From CADCVW01 sp964251385 (lineage in GTDB: Bacteria; Pseudomonadota; Alphaproteobacteria; Sphingomonadales; Sphingomonadaceae), in the NCBI GenBank assembly GCA_964251385.1, contig CAXUJK010000001.1:1-64000 (forward strand): 64,000 nucleotides of DNA. Direction: 5' to 3'. Below, piece by piece: positions 39,112 through 50,206 of this stretch (positions are counted from its first letter, which is position 1; every line of letters starts with the position of its first letter). Under the pieces are notes generated by a model. That model made no database searches. It was given only the letters and a program-made list of their open reading frames with translations, and was not told the DNA's origin. The position numbers were made by a program, and so were the translations under genes.

Positions 39112-39780
39112 ATGACCGACGCGTTGGACCTGGGCGGTGCGGATGCCGAGCGCGCGTTGGCCGTTCAATACGCGCCCGCCACGCGGCGACCCGACGTCAT
39201 GGCCTTGTGGGAACTGGACGCGCGCCTCGGCCGCATCGTCTCGTCGGCGCGTGAGCCTGCGCTCGCCGAGATCAAGCTGGCGTGGTGGGAAGAACGGCTG
39301 CGCGCGTTACGGGACGATGCCGTGCCGCCCGAACCCTTGTTGCAAGCATTGGTGTCCGCGTCGGAGATCGACGTGTCCGACCTCGCTGGCATCGCGGAAG
39401 GATGGCGCGCGCTGTTCGCGGACTCGCTTTCCCCGGACGTGTTGCGCCGGCACTCCGGATTGCGTGGGCGAAGCCTGGCGCGCGCCGTCGCGGCCGCGTT
39501 GGCTGGACGGGTGGCGGAGCCGATGCTCTTGGCTAGCGAGGGATATGCACTCGCCGACCTCGCGGCGACGCGTGCCGACGACGCCGAACGCCGGGCCGCG
39601 TTCGCCGCCGCGCGCGACCGCTTTGCGCAGGCGGGCCGCCTCGTATGGCCCCGACGGCTACGCCCGCTCGGGATGATCGTCGAGCTTGCGCGCGGCGACG
39701 CGGTGCGCGGCGCCGTCGGTCGCGCCGGTTCGCCCGCCCGCGTCGCGCGCATGGCGTGGCACGGCCTCACCGGTCGCTAG
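39112..39780 (+). CDS. Squalene/phytoene-synthase-like protein (degenerate)
   Basis: A 222-residue all-helical protein. The start RALAVQYAPATRRPDVMALWELDARLGRIVSSAREPALAEIKLAWWEERLRAL resembles the N-terminal half of squalene/phytoene synthases, where the DxxxD motifs bind prenyl diphosphate; here LWELDARL keeps only part of the first and no second aspartate-rich motif is visible. Such short homologues are frequent in alphaproteobacteria, including one resembling the mitochondrial assembly factor NDUFAF6. A role in respiratory complex assembly or a non-catalytic one is inferred. The ATG at 39112 gives MTDALDLGG. Confidence 0.7.
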   Translation: MTDALDLGGADAERALAVQYAPATRRPDVMALWELDARLGRIVSSAREPALAEIKLAWWEERLRALRDDAVPPEPLLQALVSASEIDVSDLAGIAEGWRALFADSLSPDVLRRHSGLRGRSLARAVAAALAGRVAEPMLLASEGYALADLAATRADDAERRAAFAAARDRFAQAGRLVWPRRLRPLGMIVELARGDAVRGAVGRAGSPARVARMAWHGLTGR

Positions 39781-39840
39781 CCTTTGACAACCTCCGCAAC
39801 GGAGCTAGCGTCGTGCCCGAGCAAACGGGGAGTCGGCGCG

Positions 39841-40302
39841 ATGGGACGGTTCTTGAGCGGGGTCGCGGCAACGCTGCTGCTGGTCGCGGCGGGGCTGTTC
39901 TTCTGGCAGGGCCGGGCGCAGGACGCCGCCGCCGTCATCCCGCAGGCTCCGCCCGCCAGACTGGCCGCCGCGACGCTTCCCGACGCGCCCGCACCGCTCC
40001 GCCAGTTGAGCCTGACGACGCCGCCCGCCGCGACCCCCAAGACGCGCGAGGAGAAAAGGTTCGGCCGCGCGGACAAGGACGACGACGGCCGGATTACCCG
40101 CGCCGAAATGCTCGCGCCGCGGCAGAAGGCATTTGCGAAGCTCGACAAGAACGGAGACGGCCGGTTGGCGTTCGAGGAGTGGGCGGTCAAAACGGTCAGC
40201 AAGTTCGACGGCGCGGACGACGATGGCAACGGTGCGCTGACCGCGGCGGAGTACGCCGACACAGCGCCAAAAGCGCGTCAGAAGACGGCATGCCGCTGCT
40301 AG
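39841..40302 (+). CDS. Secreted or membrane-anchored EF-hand protein
   Basis: A 153-residue protein with an N-terminal signal or anchor helix (FLSGVAATLLLVAAGLFFWQG, residues 4-24) and a Pro/Ala linker. It carries three EF-hand calcium loops: DKDDDGRITRAE (78-89), DKNGDGRLAFEE (102-113) and DDDGNGALTAAE (126-137). It should bind calcium in the periplasm. The ATG at 39841 is chosen because it begins the signal helix; an upstream ATG at 39784 adds a poor-looking tail. Its job is unknown; secreted EF-hand proteins of this type are common in sphingomonads. Confidence 0.8.
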   Translation: MGRFLSGVAATLLLVAAGLFFWQGRAQDAAAVIPQAPPARLAAATLPDAPAPLRQLSLTTPPAATPKTREEKRFGRADKDDDGRITRAEMLAPRQKAFAKLDKNGDGRLAFEEWAVKTVSKFDGADDDGNGALTAAEYADTAPKARQKTACRC

Positions 40303-40356
40303 CTCCGGCTAAACTTCAATCTTGTCCGATACTTACCCCCACGATACGACGGCGAT

Positions 40357-40758
40357 ATGAAGCTGAGGACGTTGACCTACACCAGCCGGGCGGACGACCT
40401 GAGCGACGACGAGGTCGAGCGCATCCACCGGTCGGCGATGACGCTCAACAGCCTGGATGGCGTGACGGGCATGTTGATCTACAACGGCAAGCAGTTCCTG
40501 CAAATCGTGGAGGGCGCGGAGGACGCGATCGAGGACCTCGTGCAGCGGCTCCGGTGCGATCGGCGACATGACGACATCGTGATCCGCGAAGATCGCACGG
40601 TCGACGGCCGCAGCTTTCCCGACTGGACCATGTCGATGACGCGCGTCGGCCGCGCGCGCTTCCAGGCATGCGACGACATCTCGCGCGCGTTGCCGCAATC
40701 AGTCGGCGCTCGCGTACGCCAGACGATCGTCGACATGACCGCCCTGATCTCGGACTGA
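40357..40758 (+). CDS. BLUF-domain blue-light sensor
   Basis: A 133-residue stand-alone BLUF protein, which binds FAD and changes state in blue light. The flavin-site residues are at the expected spacing: Tyr8 in LTYTS, Asn31 in MTLNSLDGVTGMLIYN, and Gln49 in QFLQIVEG. FPDWTMSM near residue 90 carries the semi-conserved Trp/Met pair. There is no attached output domain; signalling would be by protein interaction, which is inference. The last 60 bases overlap the convergent trmFO gene, so both C-termini are encoded by the same DNA. Confidence 0.88.
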   Translation: MKLRTLTYTSRADDLSDDEVERIHRSAMTLNSLDGVTGMLIYNGKQFLQIVEGAEDAIEDLVQRLRCDRRHDDIVIREDRTVDGRSFPDWTMSMTRVGRARFQACDDISRALPQSVGARVRQTIVDMTALISD

Positions 40759-42114
40759 CGCGTACGCGGCGTCGTTCGCGCTCGTCCAACCCTTAAGGTC
40801 CGCACGCGCGCGCGACGTCATGCCGAGCTTGCGGTCGGCCTTGCGGACGGCAGAGGCCAGTGGCGGGAAGAGACCGAAATTGACGTTCATGGGCTGATAC
40901 GTCTTTTCGTCCGCGCCGCCCGTTACGTGGCCGAGCAGCGCGCCGAGCGCCGTGGTGAGGGGCGGGGGCGACAGCGTGACGCCTGCGATCTCCGCTCCGG
41001 CGAAGCGCCCGGCGAGCAGGCCGATCGCGGCGGACTCGATATAGCCTTCGCACCCCGTGATCTGCCCCGCGAAGCGGATATGCGGCGCGGATCGCAGCCT
41101 GAGCTCGCCGTCGAGCAGGCGCGGCGCGTTGATGAACGTGTTGCGGTGGAGACCGCCCAGCCGCGCGAACTCGGCGTTCTCCAAACCCGGGATCGTGCGG
41201 AACAGGCGGACCTGGTCGGCATGCTTGAGCTTGGTCTGGAAGCCGACCATGTTGAACAACGTGCCGAGCGCATTGTCCTGGCGCAGCTGCACCACCGCGT
41301 ACGGCCAGCGCCCGGTCCGCGGGTTGTCGAGCCCGACCGGCTTCATCGGGCCGAAGCGCAGCGTTTCGGGACCGCGTTCGGCCATGACTTCGATCGGCAT
41401 GCAGCCGTCGAAATACGGCGTGTCGCGCTCCCAGTCCTTGAACGCGGTCTTCTCGCCCGACAGCAGGCCGTCGATGAACGCGGCATATTGCGCCTTGTCC
41501 ATCGGGCAGTTGATGTAGTCCGCGGTTCCCTTGTCCCAGCGCGATGCCATCCACGCGACGTCCATGTCGATGCTGTCGCGGTGCGCGATGGGGGCGATCG
41601 CATCGAAGAAGGCAAGCGCGTCGGCACCCGTCTCGCCGACGATGGACGCGGCGAGCGGAGCGGCGGTGAGGGGACCGGTGGCGACGATGGTCAAGCCGGA
41701 GGCGGGCAGGGCGTCCACGCGTTCGCGGACGACCTCGATCAGCGGATGCGCTTCGAGCGCGCGCGTGACTTCGGCGGCGTAGGCGTCGCGGTCCATGGCG
41801 AGCGCGGAACCCGCGGGAACGCGGTGCATGTCGGCGCACGCCATGATGATCGATCCAAGATCGCGCATTTCCTGGTGGAGCAGCCCGACCGCGTTGCTGG
41901 TCGCGTCGTCGCTGCGGAAGCTGTTGGAGCAGACGAGCTCGGCAAGGCTGTCGGTGTGGTGGGCAGGGGTGCCCCAAGGCTCGCTTCGCGAGCCGTCCGC
42001 GGGAACGCCGCCGCGCATCTCCGATAGCCGGACCGACACGCCGACCTGCGCGAGCTGCCACGCGGCTTCGGACCCGGCGAGCCCGCCGCCGATCACATGC
42101 ACTTGGTTGGTCAT
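40699..42114 (-). CDS. trmFO: Methylenetetrahydrofolate--tRNA-(uracil-5-)-methyltransferase TrmFO
   Basis: A folate- and FAD-dependent enzyme that forms m5U54 in the T loop of tRNA. The 471-residue product begins with the FAD motif VHVIGGGLAGSEAAWQLAQ, followed by MRG and ELVCSNSFRSDDATSNAVGLLHQEM, PMDKAQYAAF, YFDGCMPIEVMAERG, GFQTKLKHADQ and FAGQITGCEGYIESAAIGLLAGR. I chose ATG at 42114 (MTNQVHVIGGG). The C-terminus runs 60 bases into the convergent BLUF gene. Length suits the family. Confidence 0.95.
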   Translation of the reverse strand: MTNQVHVIGGGLAGSEAAWQLAQVGVSVRLSEMRGGVPADGSRSEPWGTPAHHTDSLAELVCSNSFRSDDATSNAVGLLHQEMRDLGSIIMACADMHRVPAGSALAMDRDAYAAEVTRALEAHPLIEVVRERVDALPASGLTIVATGPLTAAPLAASIVGETGADALAFFDAIAPIAHRDSIDMDVAWMASRWDKGTADYINCPMDKAQYAAFIDGLLSGEKTAFKDWERDTPYFDGCMPIEVMAERGPETLRFGPMKPVGLDNPRTGRWPYAVVQLRQDNALGTLFNMVGFQTKLKHADQVRLFRTIPGLENAEFARLGGLHRNTFINAPRLLDGELRLRSAPHIRFAGQITGCEGYIESAAIGLLAGRFAGAEIAGVTLSPPPLTTALGALLGHVTGGADEKTYQPMNVNFGLFPPLASAVRKADRKLGMTSRARADLKGWTSANDAAYASVRDQGGHVDDRLAYASAD

Positions 42115-42130
42115 GGCACCGACCTTAGCC

Positions 42131-42598
42131 TCAAGCGGTCGCCGTCGGAAAGTCCGCAGCGTCTTCCGCCTCGTCCCGCCGCCGATCATGCGAACGCCAA
42201 GTCAACGCCGCGCAGATCGTGCCGGTCGCGATCAGAGCGAACCCGGTCACCGATCCGAGCGAACCGTGCCCTTGAACGAAGACGGCGGCGACGCCGCCTC
42301 CGGTTGCGATCCAGACCATCGGCGATCTCGCGGGCGCAACGACGCCTTCCAGAGCGGACAGCAGACTCCCCAGGACGAGAACCGGAAAGAAGGCGGCCAC
42401 GAAGCCGATGATCATCGCGGGAACGAGGACCGCACAGAAGACAAGCACATCGTCCGAGGAGACGACGACCGGGTCTGGAAGTCGGGCATACATCCAAGCC
42501 AGGCTCCAGGCCGTGACGAAGACGGGTCCGGCCGCGACCAGCGCGCGCCAGGCGGGCCGACACGCGAAGCGGGAGCGCGGGGCGGCGTAGTTCGACAC
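42131..42598 (-). CDS. Small four-helix membrane protein, unknown
   Basis: A 155-residue protein with about four membrane helices: AWRALVAAGPVFVTAWSLAW, VLVFCAVLVPAMIIGFVAAFFPVLVLGSLLSAL, MVWIATGGGVAAVFV, and VTGFALIATGTICAAL, then a charged tail. No family recognised. I chose GTG at 42598, five bases after the upstream stop; an ATG at 42634 lies inside the preceding gene. It probably belongs to an operon with the 42603-42983 gene. Confidence 0.6.
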   Translation of the reverse strand: MSNYAAPRSRFACRPAWRALVAAGPVFVTAWSLAWMYARLPDPVVVSSDDVLVFCAVLVPAMIIGFVAAFFPVLVLGSLLSALEGVVAPARSPMVWIATGGGVAAVFVQGHGSLGSVTGFALIATGTICAALTWRSHDRRRDEAEDAADFPTATA

Positions 42599-42602
42599 CG
42601 GC

Positions 42603-42983
42603 CTAGGCCGCGATCTGAGCGGGGCGATCCGCATCGTGGAGCCAGCGGTTCACCTTGCGCCCGAAATGCGCGACCGCCGACATGTTGAAGAAGTGCATCG
42701 CGCCCAGCACCAACACGGCGAGCCCGACCTTGCCGCTGAGGAAGCGGATCGCGTCGGTCAGCGTCTTGGGCTCCGCGCCCAGGCTGAGCGTCAGCGTGAT
42801 GAAGCCGATGTTGATGAGGTAGAAGCCGACCACGAGCAGGTGGTTGGTCGATTGCGCGAGCTCGCTGTCGTGGCCGAAGCATTGGACGAGGAAGACCTCG
42901 CCGTTCATCGACAATGTGTGCGCCACCCAGACGGTGATCGCGAGCGTGATGATGAGGTAAAGTGCGTAGCTGATCTCGACCAT
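42603..42983 (-). CDS. Small three-helix membrane protein next to GbsR-type regulator
   Basis: A 126-residue membrane protein with helices at MVEISYALYLIITLAITVWVA, HLLVVGFYLINIGFITLTLSLG, and VGLAVLVLGAMHFFNMSAVA, ending in a basic HFGRKVNRWLHDADRPAQ. I do not recognise a function. It sits between a GbsR/MarR-type regulator gene and another membrane gene on the same strand. A palindrome similar to that before the regulator lies at 42998-43013, just upstream of its start, so regulation by that protein is plausible. Confidence 0.65.
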   Translation of the reverse strand: MVEISYALYLIITLAITVWVAHTLSMNGEVFLVQCFGHDSELAQSTNHLLVVGFYLINIGFITLTLSLGAEPKTLTDAIRFLSGKVGLAVLVLGAMHFFNMSAVAHFGRKVNRWLHDADRPAQIAA

Positions 42984-42997
42984 GATGCGTCTCCTTG

Positions 42998-43013
42998 TTC
43001 AGACATTTCAGAA
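42998..43013. promoter_or_regulatory. Palindromic operator-like site upstream of membrane gene
   Basis: TTCAGACATTTCAGAA is a near-palindrome lying 14 bases before the start of the 42603-42983 gene. It matches the site at 43619-43634 at 11 of 16 positions. Candidate binding site for the GbsR-type protein. Confidence 0.45.
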
Positions 43014-43056
43014 GTTTGCGAATGTAGTCGATGTGGCGAAGCTGCTGGGTGGACTC

Positions 43057-43605
43057 TCAACCTCCTTTCTTGCGGCCGGGGACGACGAAGCGGGCAACCT
43101 TGCTGCCAAGCTTCATCAGCGTGACGAGGGTGGATGTCGGCAGCGTCCGCATCTGGTCGTACCAGCCGCCAAGCGTCGAGATGAACTCGTGCATGCGCAC
43201 GATGCGGTCGCGGACGTGCGCGGGCGCGGTCTTGTCGGCCTTGAGGCGTTCGGACAGTTCGGCGAGCAGCGCGATCGTGGGATCGATCTCGCGCTTCTTG
43301 CGCTCCGCCGCGATCCGCATGAGCATGTCCCACAGGTCCGTGCCGGCGGTGAAATGGTCGCGCCGGTCGCCGTCGACATGGACGCGCTTGACGATGCCGT
43401 AGCCCTGCAGTTCCCGAAGCGCGGTCGAGACGTTGGAACGGGCGAGCGTCAGATCCTCGACGATCTCGTCGGCGGGCAGAGGGCGGTCGGATAGATAGAG
43501 CAGCGCATGTATCTGAGCGACGGAGCGATTGACGCCCCAGTGCGTGCCCATTTCGCCCCAATGGAGGATAAAGGCTTTGGCGTCGGGATTGGCGAGGAGG
43601 TTCAT
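43057..43605 (-). CDS. GbsR/MarR-family transcriptional regulator
   Basis: A 182-residue winged-helix protein of the GbsR/MarR type. The HTH region is NRSVAQIHALLYLSDRPLPADEIVEDLTLARSNVSTALRELQGYGIVKRVHVDGDRRDHF (about residues 26-85), with the recognition helix SNVSTALREL and the wing VHVDGDRRDHF. The C-terminal helix is amphipathic for dimerisation and ends in GRKKGG. It is upstream of the two membrane genes and probably controls them and itself: palindromes lie at 43619-43634 and 42998-43013. The ligand is unknown. Confidence 0.85.
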   Translation of the reverse strand: MNLLANPDAKAFILHWGEMGTHWGVNRSVAQIHALLYLSDRPLPADEIVEDLTLARSNVSTALRELQGYGIVKRVHVDGDRRDHFTAGTDLWDMLMRIAAERKKREIDPTIALLAELSERLKADKTAPAHVRDRIVRMHEFISTLGGWYDQMRTLPTSTLVTLMKLGSKVARFVVPGRKKGG

Positions 43606-43618
43606 GTCTATTCGCTCG

Positions 43619-43634
43619 TTCTGTAAATACAGAA
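43619..43634. promoter_or_regulatory. Palindromic operator-like site upstream of the GbsR-type gene
   Basis: TTCTGTAAATACAGAA is a 16-base perfect palindrome about 13 bases upstream of the start at 43605. A TTGACA hexamer on the minus strand (43660-43655) lies further upstream, so the site would sit over the promoter, as expected for autoregulation. Confidence 0.6.
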
Positions 43635-43683
43635 ATGACGGACTAATGAATTGGTGTCAAGTCTAGCCTGTCCTGGGATTAGA

Positions 43684-43699
43684 GGTGCATCCCTGCACC
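43684..43699. repeat. Short perfect hairpin downstream of gyrA
   Basis: GGTGCA-TCCC-TGCACC, a six-bp stem with a four-base loop, located between the GbsR-type promoter and the larger inverted repeat. Confidence 0.5.
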
Positions 43700-43709
43700 A
43701 AGCCCTGTT

Positions 43710-43780
43710 CGTTCGTTCCGAGTGAAAACGAGGGGCGTCCGAACCGGGTATGCGCCCCTCGTTTTCACTCGGGACGAACG
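43710..43780. repeat. Large inverted repeat after gyrA (28-base arms)
   Basis: Arms 43710-43737 and 43753-43780 are reverse complements at 27 of 28 positions, with a 15-base loop. The arm contains GAGTGAAAACGAGGGGCG. It begins immediately after the gyrA stop (43784-43786). A transcript would fold into a very stable hairpin. It may act as a terminator or mRNA stabiliser; the length of the arms suggests a mobile palindromic repeat instead of a simple terminator. Confidence 0.75.
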
Positions 43781-43783
43781 GGT

Positions 43784-46588
<2,805 letters not shown>

Positions 46589-46804
46589 GAGAGGCGTTTC
46601 CGGTGCTGTTGAGGTGAGTGTTTGGTCTAGGGGATCGGGTCAGCGAGCGCCACCCCGCGAGCGCCCATATAACGTCTTAGGTTTGGCGCTTGAGCCGCTA
46701 TTAGCGACGTCCGCTTCCGACCCATTGCCGACATCCAAACACGAACATTCAATTTGGGCTTAGACGGGGGCGCTCATGATTTTGGAAAAGGAAGTATCGT
46801 GGTA

Positions 46805-47188
46805 TCATCCAACACGCCGCGAGCGCGACCACCGCCGAGTGAACACTAGTCCTGCCAAGAGCAAGAGAACAGCGGTGGCGGAGCCAAGGGCCGCGAGCAC
46901 ACGGCGGTTTGAAGTGCAGGCGCTGACCAAGGCTGGGTACGCTTCGGACGGCTCTTTCAGGTGCCTGATAAGTAGGTCCAAGCGCTCGTTAGCTTCCCAG
47001 CTTTCTGGCGGTGGTCTGCCCGCTCGAAGACCTGTACTGTCGACGGGCCTATCCTCACCCCCGAAGCACTCGCTGGGATGCCCATCAAAGATGAAGTAGA
47101 AGGAAAAGTCTCTAGCGCTAAGCGCCCAGACGAGTGACAGCCCGTAGATCGCCGCAGCTATCAACAGCGCGTGAATCGCTTTTGGCAT
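46805..47188 (-). CDS. Small membrane protein, unknown
   Basis: A 127-residue protein with an N-terminal membrane helix (IHALLIAAAIYGLSLVWAL, residues 5-23) and a C-terminal helix (VLAALGSATAVLLLLAGLVF, about 97-116), separated by a hydrophilic loop with two Cys (HPSECFGGE; LVSACTSN). It ends in a basic tail. No family recognised. By eye the region is less GC-rich than the genes on either side, and codon bias is weaker, so it may be recent or fast-evolving. It could be spurious, but the two clean helices argue for coding. Confidence 0.5.
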   Translation of the reverse strand: MPKAIHALLIAAAIYGLSLVWALSARDFSFYFIFDGHPSECFGGEDRPVDSTGLRAGRPPPESWEANERLDLLIRHLKEPSEAYPALVSACTSNRRVLAALGSATAVLLLLAGLVFTRRWSRSRRVG

Positions 47189-47304
47189 ACTCTCCTGCTC
47201 CGACGCGAGTTCGCCAAGACGGCCGCTACCGGAGCAAGCTTAATGTCCGCTTTTCACCCATCTGGCCATCAATGGAGGTGAAGAATTGCACGCCGTGCGA
47301 CGAG

Positions 47305-48003
47305 TCACGGCACCACCGTCTCGCCGTCCCAGTCGAGGCAATTGCCGCTGTCCGGCCGCTTCAGCGCGTCGATGACGTCGAGCAGGTGGGCGGCGGAGGT
47401 GGCGGGGGTGAAGAGCTTGCCGGGGGCGACGTTGCGCTGGAAGGGTTTGCTCAAGCCCGTGTCGACGGTGCCCGGGTGGAGGCCGACGACGATCGCGCGG
47501 GGGCGGGTGCGGGCCAGCTCGATGCTCGCGGTGCGCACGAACATGTTGAGCGCTGCCTTGGACGCGCGGTAGCCGTACCAGCCGCCGAGCTTGTTGTCGC
47601 CGATGCTGCCGACGCGGGCGGACAGGACGGCGAACACGGCGCGGCGGTCGACGGGGAGGAGGGGGAGGAAGTGTTTCGCGACGATCGCGGGGCCGACGGT
47701 GTTGACCGCGAAGTTGCGGAGCAGCCAGGCCGGGTCGAGTTCGGCCAACGCCTTTTCCGGGCCGCGGGCCTCGTCGTGGAGCAGGCCGGTGGCGACGACC
47801 ACGAGTTCGAGCGGCGGGCCTTCGCCGACATGAGCGGCGGCGGCGTGGATGCTGTCCTCGTCCTCGTAGTCCAGACGCGCATTTGCGAGCGCCGAACGGG
47901 AGAAGGCGTGAACGACGTCGTACGCGCCTTCGTCGGCGAGCGCGGCGACCAGCGCGGCACCGATCCCGCCGGACGCGCCGATCACCGCAGCGGCACGGCT
48001 CAT
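47305..48003 (-). CDS. Short-chain dehydrogenase/reductase (SDR) family protein
   Basis: A 232-residue SDR. Nucleotide motif AAVIGASGGIGAALVAAL at the N-terminus, catalytic Tyr and Lys in YGYRASKAALNMFV with a preceding Ser in AVLSARVGSIG, and a GLHPGTVDTGLSKPF loop. It resembles the CsgA/YciK-type small SDRs with unknown substrate. The ATG at 48003 overlaps the yaaA stop as ATGA, so it is in an operon with yaaA. Confidence 0.88.
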   Translation of the reverse strand: MSRAAAVIGASGGIGAALVAALADEGAYDVVHAFSRSALANARLDYEDEDSIHAAAAHVGEGPPLELVVVATGLLHDEARGPEKALAELDPAWLLRNFAVNTVGPAIVAKHFLPLLPVDRRAVFAVLSARVGSIGDNKLGGWYGYRASKAALNMFVRTASIELARTRPRAIVVGLHPGTVDTGLSKPFQRNVAPGKLFTPATSAAHLLDVIDALKRPDSGNCLDWDGETVVP

Positions 48004-48755
48004 CCCCGCCTCACGAAGCGCAACGTGTCCGCATCGCTCGCGTCCGGGTCGAAAGTGTGGCCGGCATAGTCGAAGCCGTGTAGGTCGGCCGGATTGGTCG
48101 CGCCGCGTTCGCACATCAGCCGCGCCATCGCGCCGCGCGCCTTCTTGGCGACGAACGTGTTGAAGCGCAGACCTCGTGGGCCCGCATCGCGAAAATCGAC
48201 GGTGACCACGCGCACCGACTTGCGAAGCTTGGGCCCGAGCGCCTGCCAATACTCCTTGCTCGCAAGGTTGAGCACGATTCCCGATCCTTCGGCCTCCAGT
48301 TCCTCTTCCAGCCGGGCGGCCAGGCGCCGCTTCCAGAAACCGTACAGATCGTCCGCGTTCGGTGCCCAGGCGGTGCCCATTTCCAGGCGGTAGGGCCGGA
48401 TCGCGTCGGACGGGCGGAGCAGGCCGTACAACCCCGACAAGAAGCGCACATGCCCGTCCGCGAACGCGAGGGCGTCCGGAGACATGGTCGGAGCGTCGAG
48501 CCCGCGATAGACGTCGCCGTCGAAGGACGCGATCGCGGGATGCGCGTCCTGGCGTGCGAACCCGGCGTAACGCTCCGCGTTCATCTCCGCCAATGCGGGC
48601 GAGATGTGCATCAGCGATCGCAATGCATCGGGCGTCAGCCTGGCGGCGGCACGCGCGAGCTTCGCGGCGTCCTTGGCGAAATGCGGCTCGGTCATTCGCG
48701 GAACATCGACCGGCAGCATGCCAAATGTCTTGGCGGGTGACAGGACGGCGATCAT
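48000..48755 (-). CDS. yaaA: Peroxide stress protein YaaA
   Basis: A 251-residue member of the YaaA/DUF328 family; the E. coli protein binds DNA and lowers free iron under hydrogen peroxide stress. Family segments: MIAVLSPAKTFGML at the start, HISPALAEMNAERY, FDGDVYRGLDAPTMSPD, FLSGLYGLLRPSDAIRPYRLEMG, LNLASKEYWQAL and FVAKKARGAMARLM. I chose ATG at 48755. Upstream of and overlapping the SDR gene. Family match is strong; regulation is not visible. Confidence 0.93.
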   Translation of the reverse strand: MIAVLSPAKTFGMLPVDVPRMTEPHFAKDAAKLARAAARLTPDALRSLMHISPALAEMNAERYAGFARQDAHPAIASFDGDVYRGLDAPTMSPDALAFADGHVRFLSGLYGLLRPSDAIRPYRLEMGTAWAPNADDLYGFWKRRLAARLEEELEAEGSGIVLNLASKEYWQALGPKLRKSVRVVTVDFRDAGPRGLRFNTFVAKKARGAMARLMCERGATNPADLHGFDYAGHTFDPDASDADTLRFVRRG

Positions 48756-48949
48756 CGCGCGCTGGCTAGGCGGGATGCGCGCCGGCGTCAAAAGGCCGTG
48801 TCGAACGCGGAGCCGGGCGCGGACCCGGTGTGGTTCAACGGGCGTTCAGTGCCTGGGCGTCAACAGCCTTGGTCAACACGAGACGGCGCGTTACAAGCCG
48901 TCCAGTCCCACCCGGCGCGCCCGTCGTCGGTCAACAGGAGCCGGTTTCC

Positions 48950-50206
48950 ATGAAGAGCAATTTGGTCCTTGCGCTGTCGCTGATCACGGCCGGCGCGATC
49001 GTCGCGACGCCCGCCGACGCGCAGCGCCGCAAGCGGGGCGAGGCGGCCGCGCCCGCGGTCGATCCCAATGCGCGTGTGTATAATTTCAGCAAGGCGGGCC
49101 GGCCCGCGATCGCGGCGCTGCAGGCGTCGGTGACCGCCAAGGACGCGGCCGGGATCGCCACCAACCTCGCGGCGGCGCAGGCGGCCGCGACGACTCCCGA
49201 CGACCGGTACGCGATCGCCCAGCTTCAGCTCCGCCACGCGCTCGATACGCAGAACTTGGCGGGACAGGCGGTCGCGCTGAACGCGCTCGCGGCATCGGGC
49301 GGAGCGACCGCGGCCGAGCTTCCCAACATCTACCGCAACATCGGCGCGCTGTCGTACAACGCCAAGGATTGGGCGGGAGCGTCCGCGGCGTTCGAGCGCC
49401 TGATTCAGATCGAGCCGAACAATACGGATGCGCTGATATCGCTGGGCGAACTCCGCGTGCGCCGCGGCCAGGCTGCGGAGGGCATCTCGCTGATGGAGCG
49501 CGCGATCGCGGCGAAGACCGCGGCCGGGCAGACGGCGGAAGAGAACTGGTACAAGCGCGCGGTCGGGCTTTCCACGGACGCCAAGCTGACGCCGCAGGCG
49601 CTCAAGCTCGGGCGCGAATGGCTCACCGCCTATCCGACGACCAACAACTGGCGCGATGCGCTCGGCAACTACCGCTATCTCGTGCCGCTCGACGAGGCGG
49701 CGGAGCTCGACCACGGCCGGTTGCAGCGCGCCGCCGGTGCCCTTCAGGGCGAGCGCGACTACCGTCGTCTGGCCCAGATCCTGATCGATCGCCGCTTTTA
49801 CGGCGAGGCCAAATCCGTGCTCGACGAAGGCGTGTCGAAGCGGATCGTCGATGCATCGAAACCCGAATACAAGACGCTGATCGCGACAGCGACGAGCCGC
49901 GCGGCGGCGGACAGGCCGACGATTGCGGCGTCCGAAGGCAAGGCGTTGTCGAACGCCACGGGCGGCGTCGCGCTCAACGTCGCGGACTCGTATTTCGGCT
50001 ACGGCGATTACGCCAAGGCCGCGAGCTTCTATCGTACCGCGTTGACCAAGACGGGCGTCGATGCCAACCTGATCAACACGCGGCTGGGTATTGCGCTCGC
50101 CATGTCGGGGGACAAGGCCGGCGCGACGACCGCGTTCAACGCGGTGACGGGTCCGCGGCAGGAACTGGCGCGGTTCTGGATGCTCTGGTTGGCCCGCCGC
50201 GCATAG
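48950..50206 (+). CDS. Secreted TPR-repeat protein
   Basis: A 418-residue protein with a signal peptide (MKSNLVLALSLITAGAIVATPADA) and TPR-like helical repeats: IYRNIGALSYNAKDWAGASAAFERLIQIEPNNTDALISLGELRVRRGQAAEGISLMERA is the clearest, with others around YFGYGDYAKAASFYRTAL. Such proteins act as scaffolds in the periplasm. No catalytic motif. The ATG at 48950 begins the signal peptide. Downstream, 144 bases separate it from the histidine-kinase-like gene. Confidence 0.75.
   Translation: MKSNLVLALSLITAGAIVATPADAQRRKRGEAAAPAVDPNARVYNFSKAGRPAIAALQASVTAKDAAGIATNLAAAQAAATTPDDRYAIAQLQLRHALDTQNLAGQAVALNALAASGGATAAELPNIYRNIGALSYNAKDWAGASAAFERLIQIEPNNTDALISLGELRVRRGQAAEGISLMERAIAAKTAAGQTAEENWYKRAVGLSTDAKLTPQALKLGREWLTAYPTTNNWRDALGNYRYLVPLDEAAELDHGRLQRAAGALQGERDYRRLAQILIDRRFYGEAKSVLDEGVSKRIVDASKPEYKTLIATATSRAAADRPTIAASEGKALSNATGGVALNVADSYFGYGDYAKAASFYRTALTKTGVDANLINTRLGIALAMSGDKAGATTAFNAVTGPRQELARFWMLWLARRA

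Noticed and set aside
39784..39840. Upstream ATG for the EF-hand gene
   Set aside because: It would place a hydrophilic tail before the signal helix; the ATG at 39841 starts directly at the signal sequence.
46589..46804. Possible genes in the 216 bases upstream of gyrA
   Set aside because: Short frames here lack a Shine-Dalgarno, have no protein-like composition and no recognisable motif; I see only a probable gyrA promoter region.
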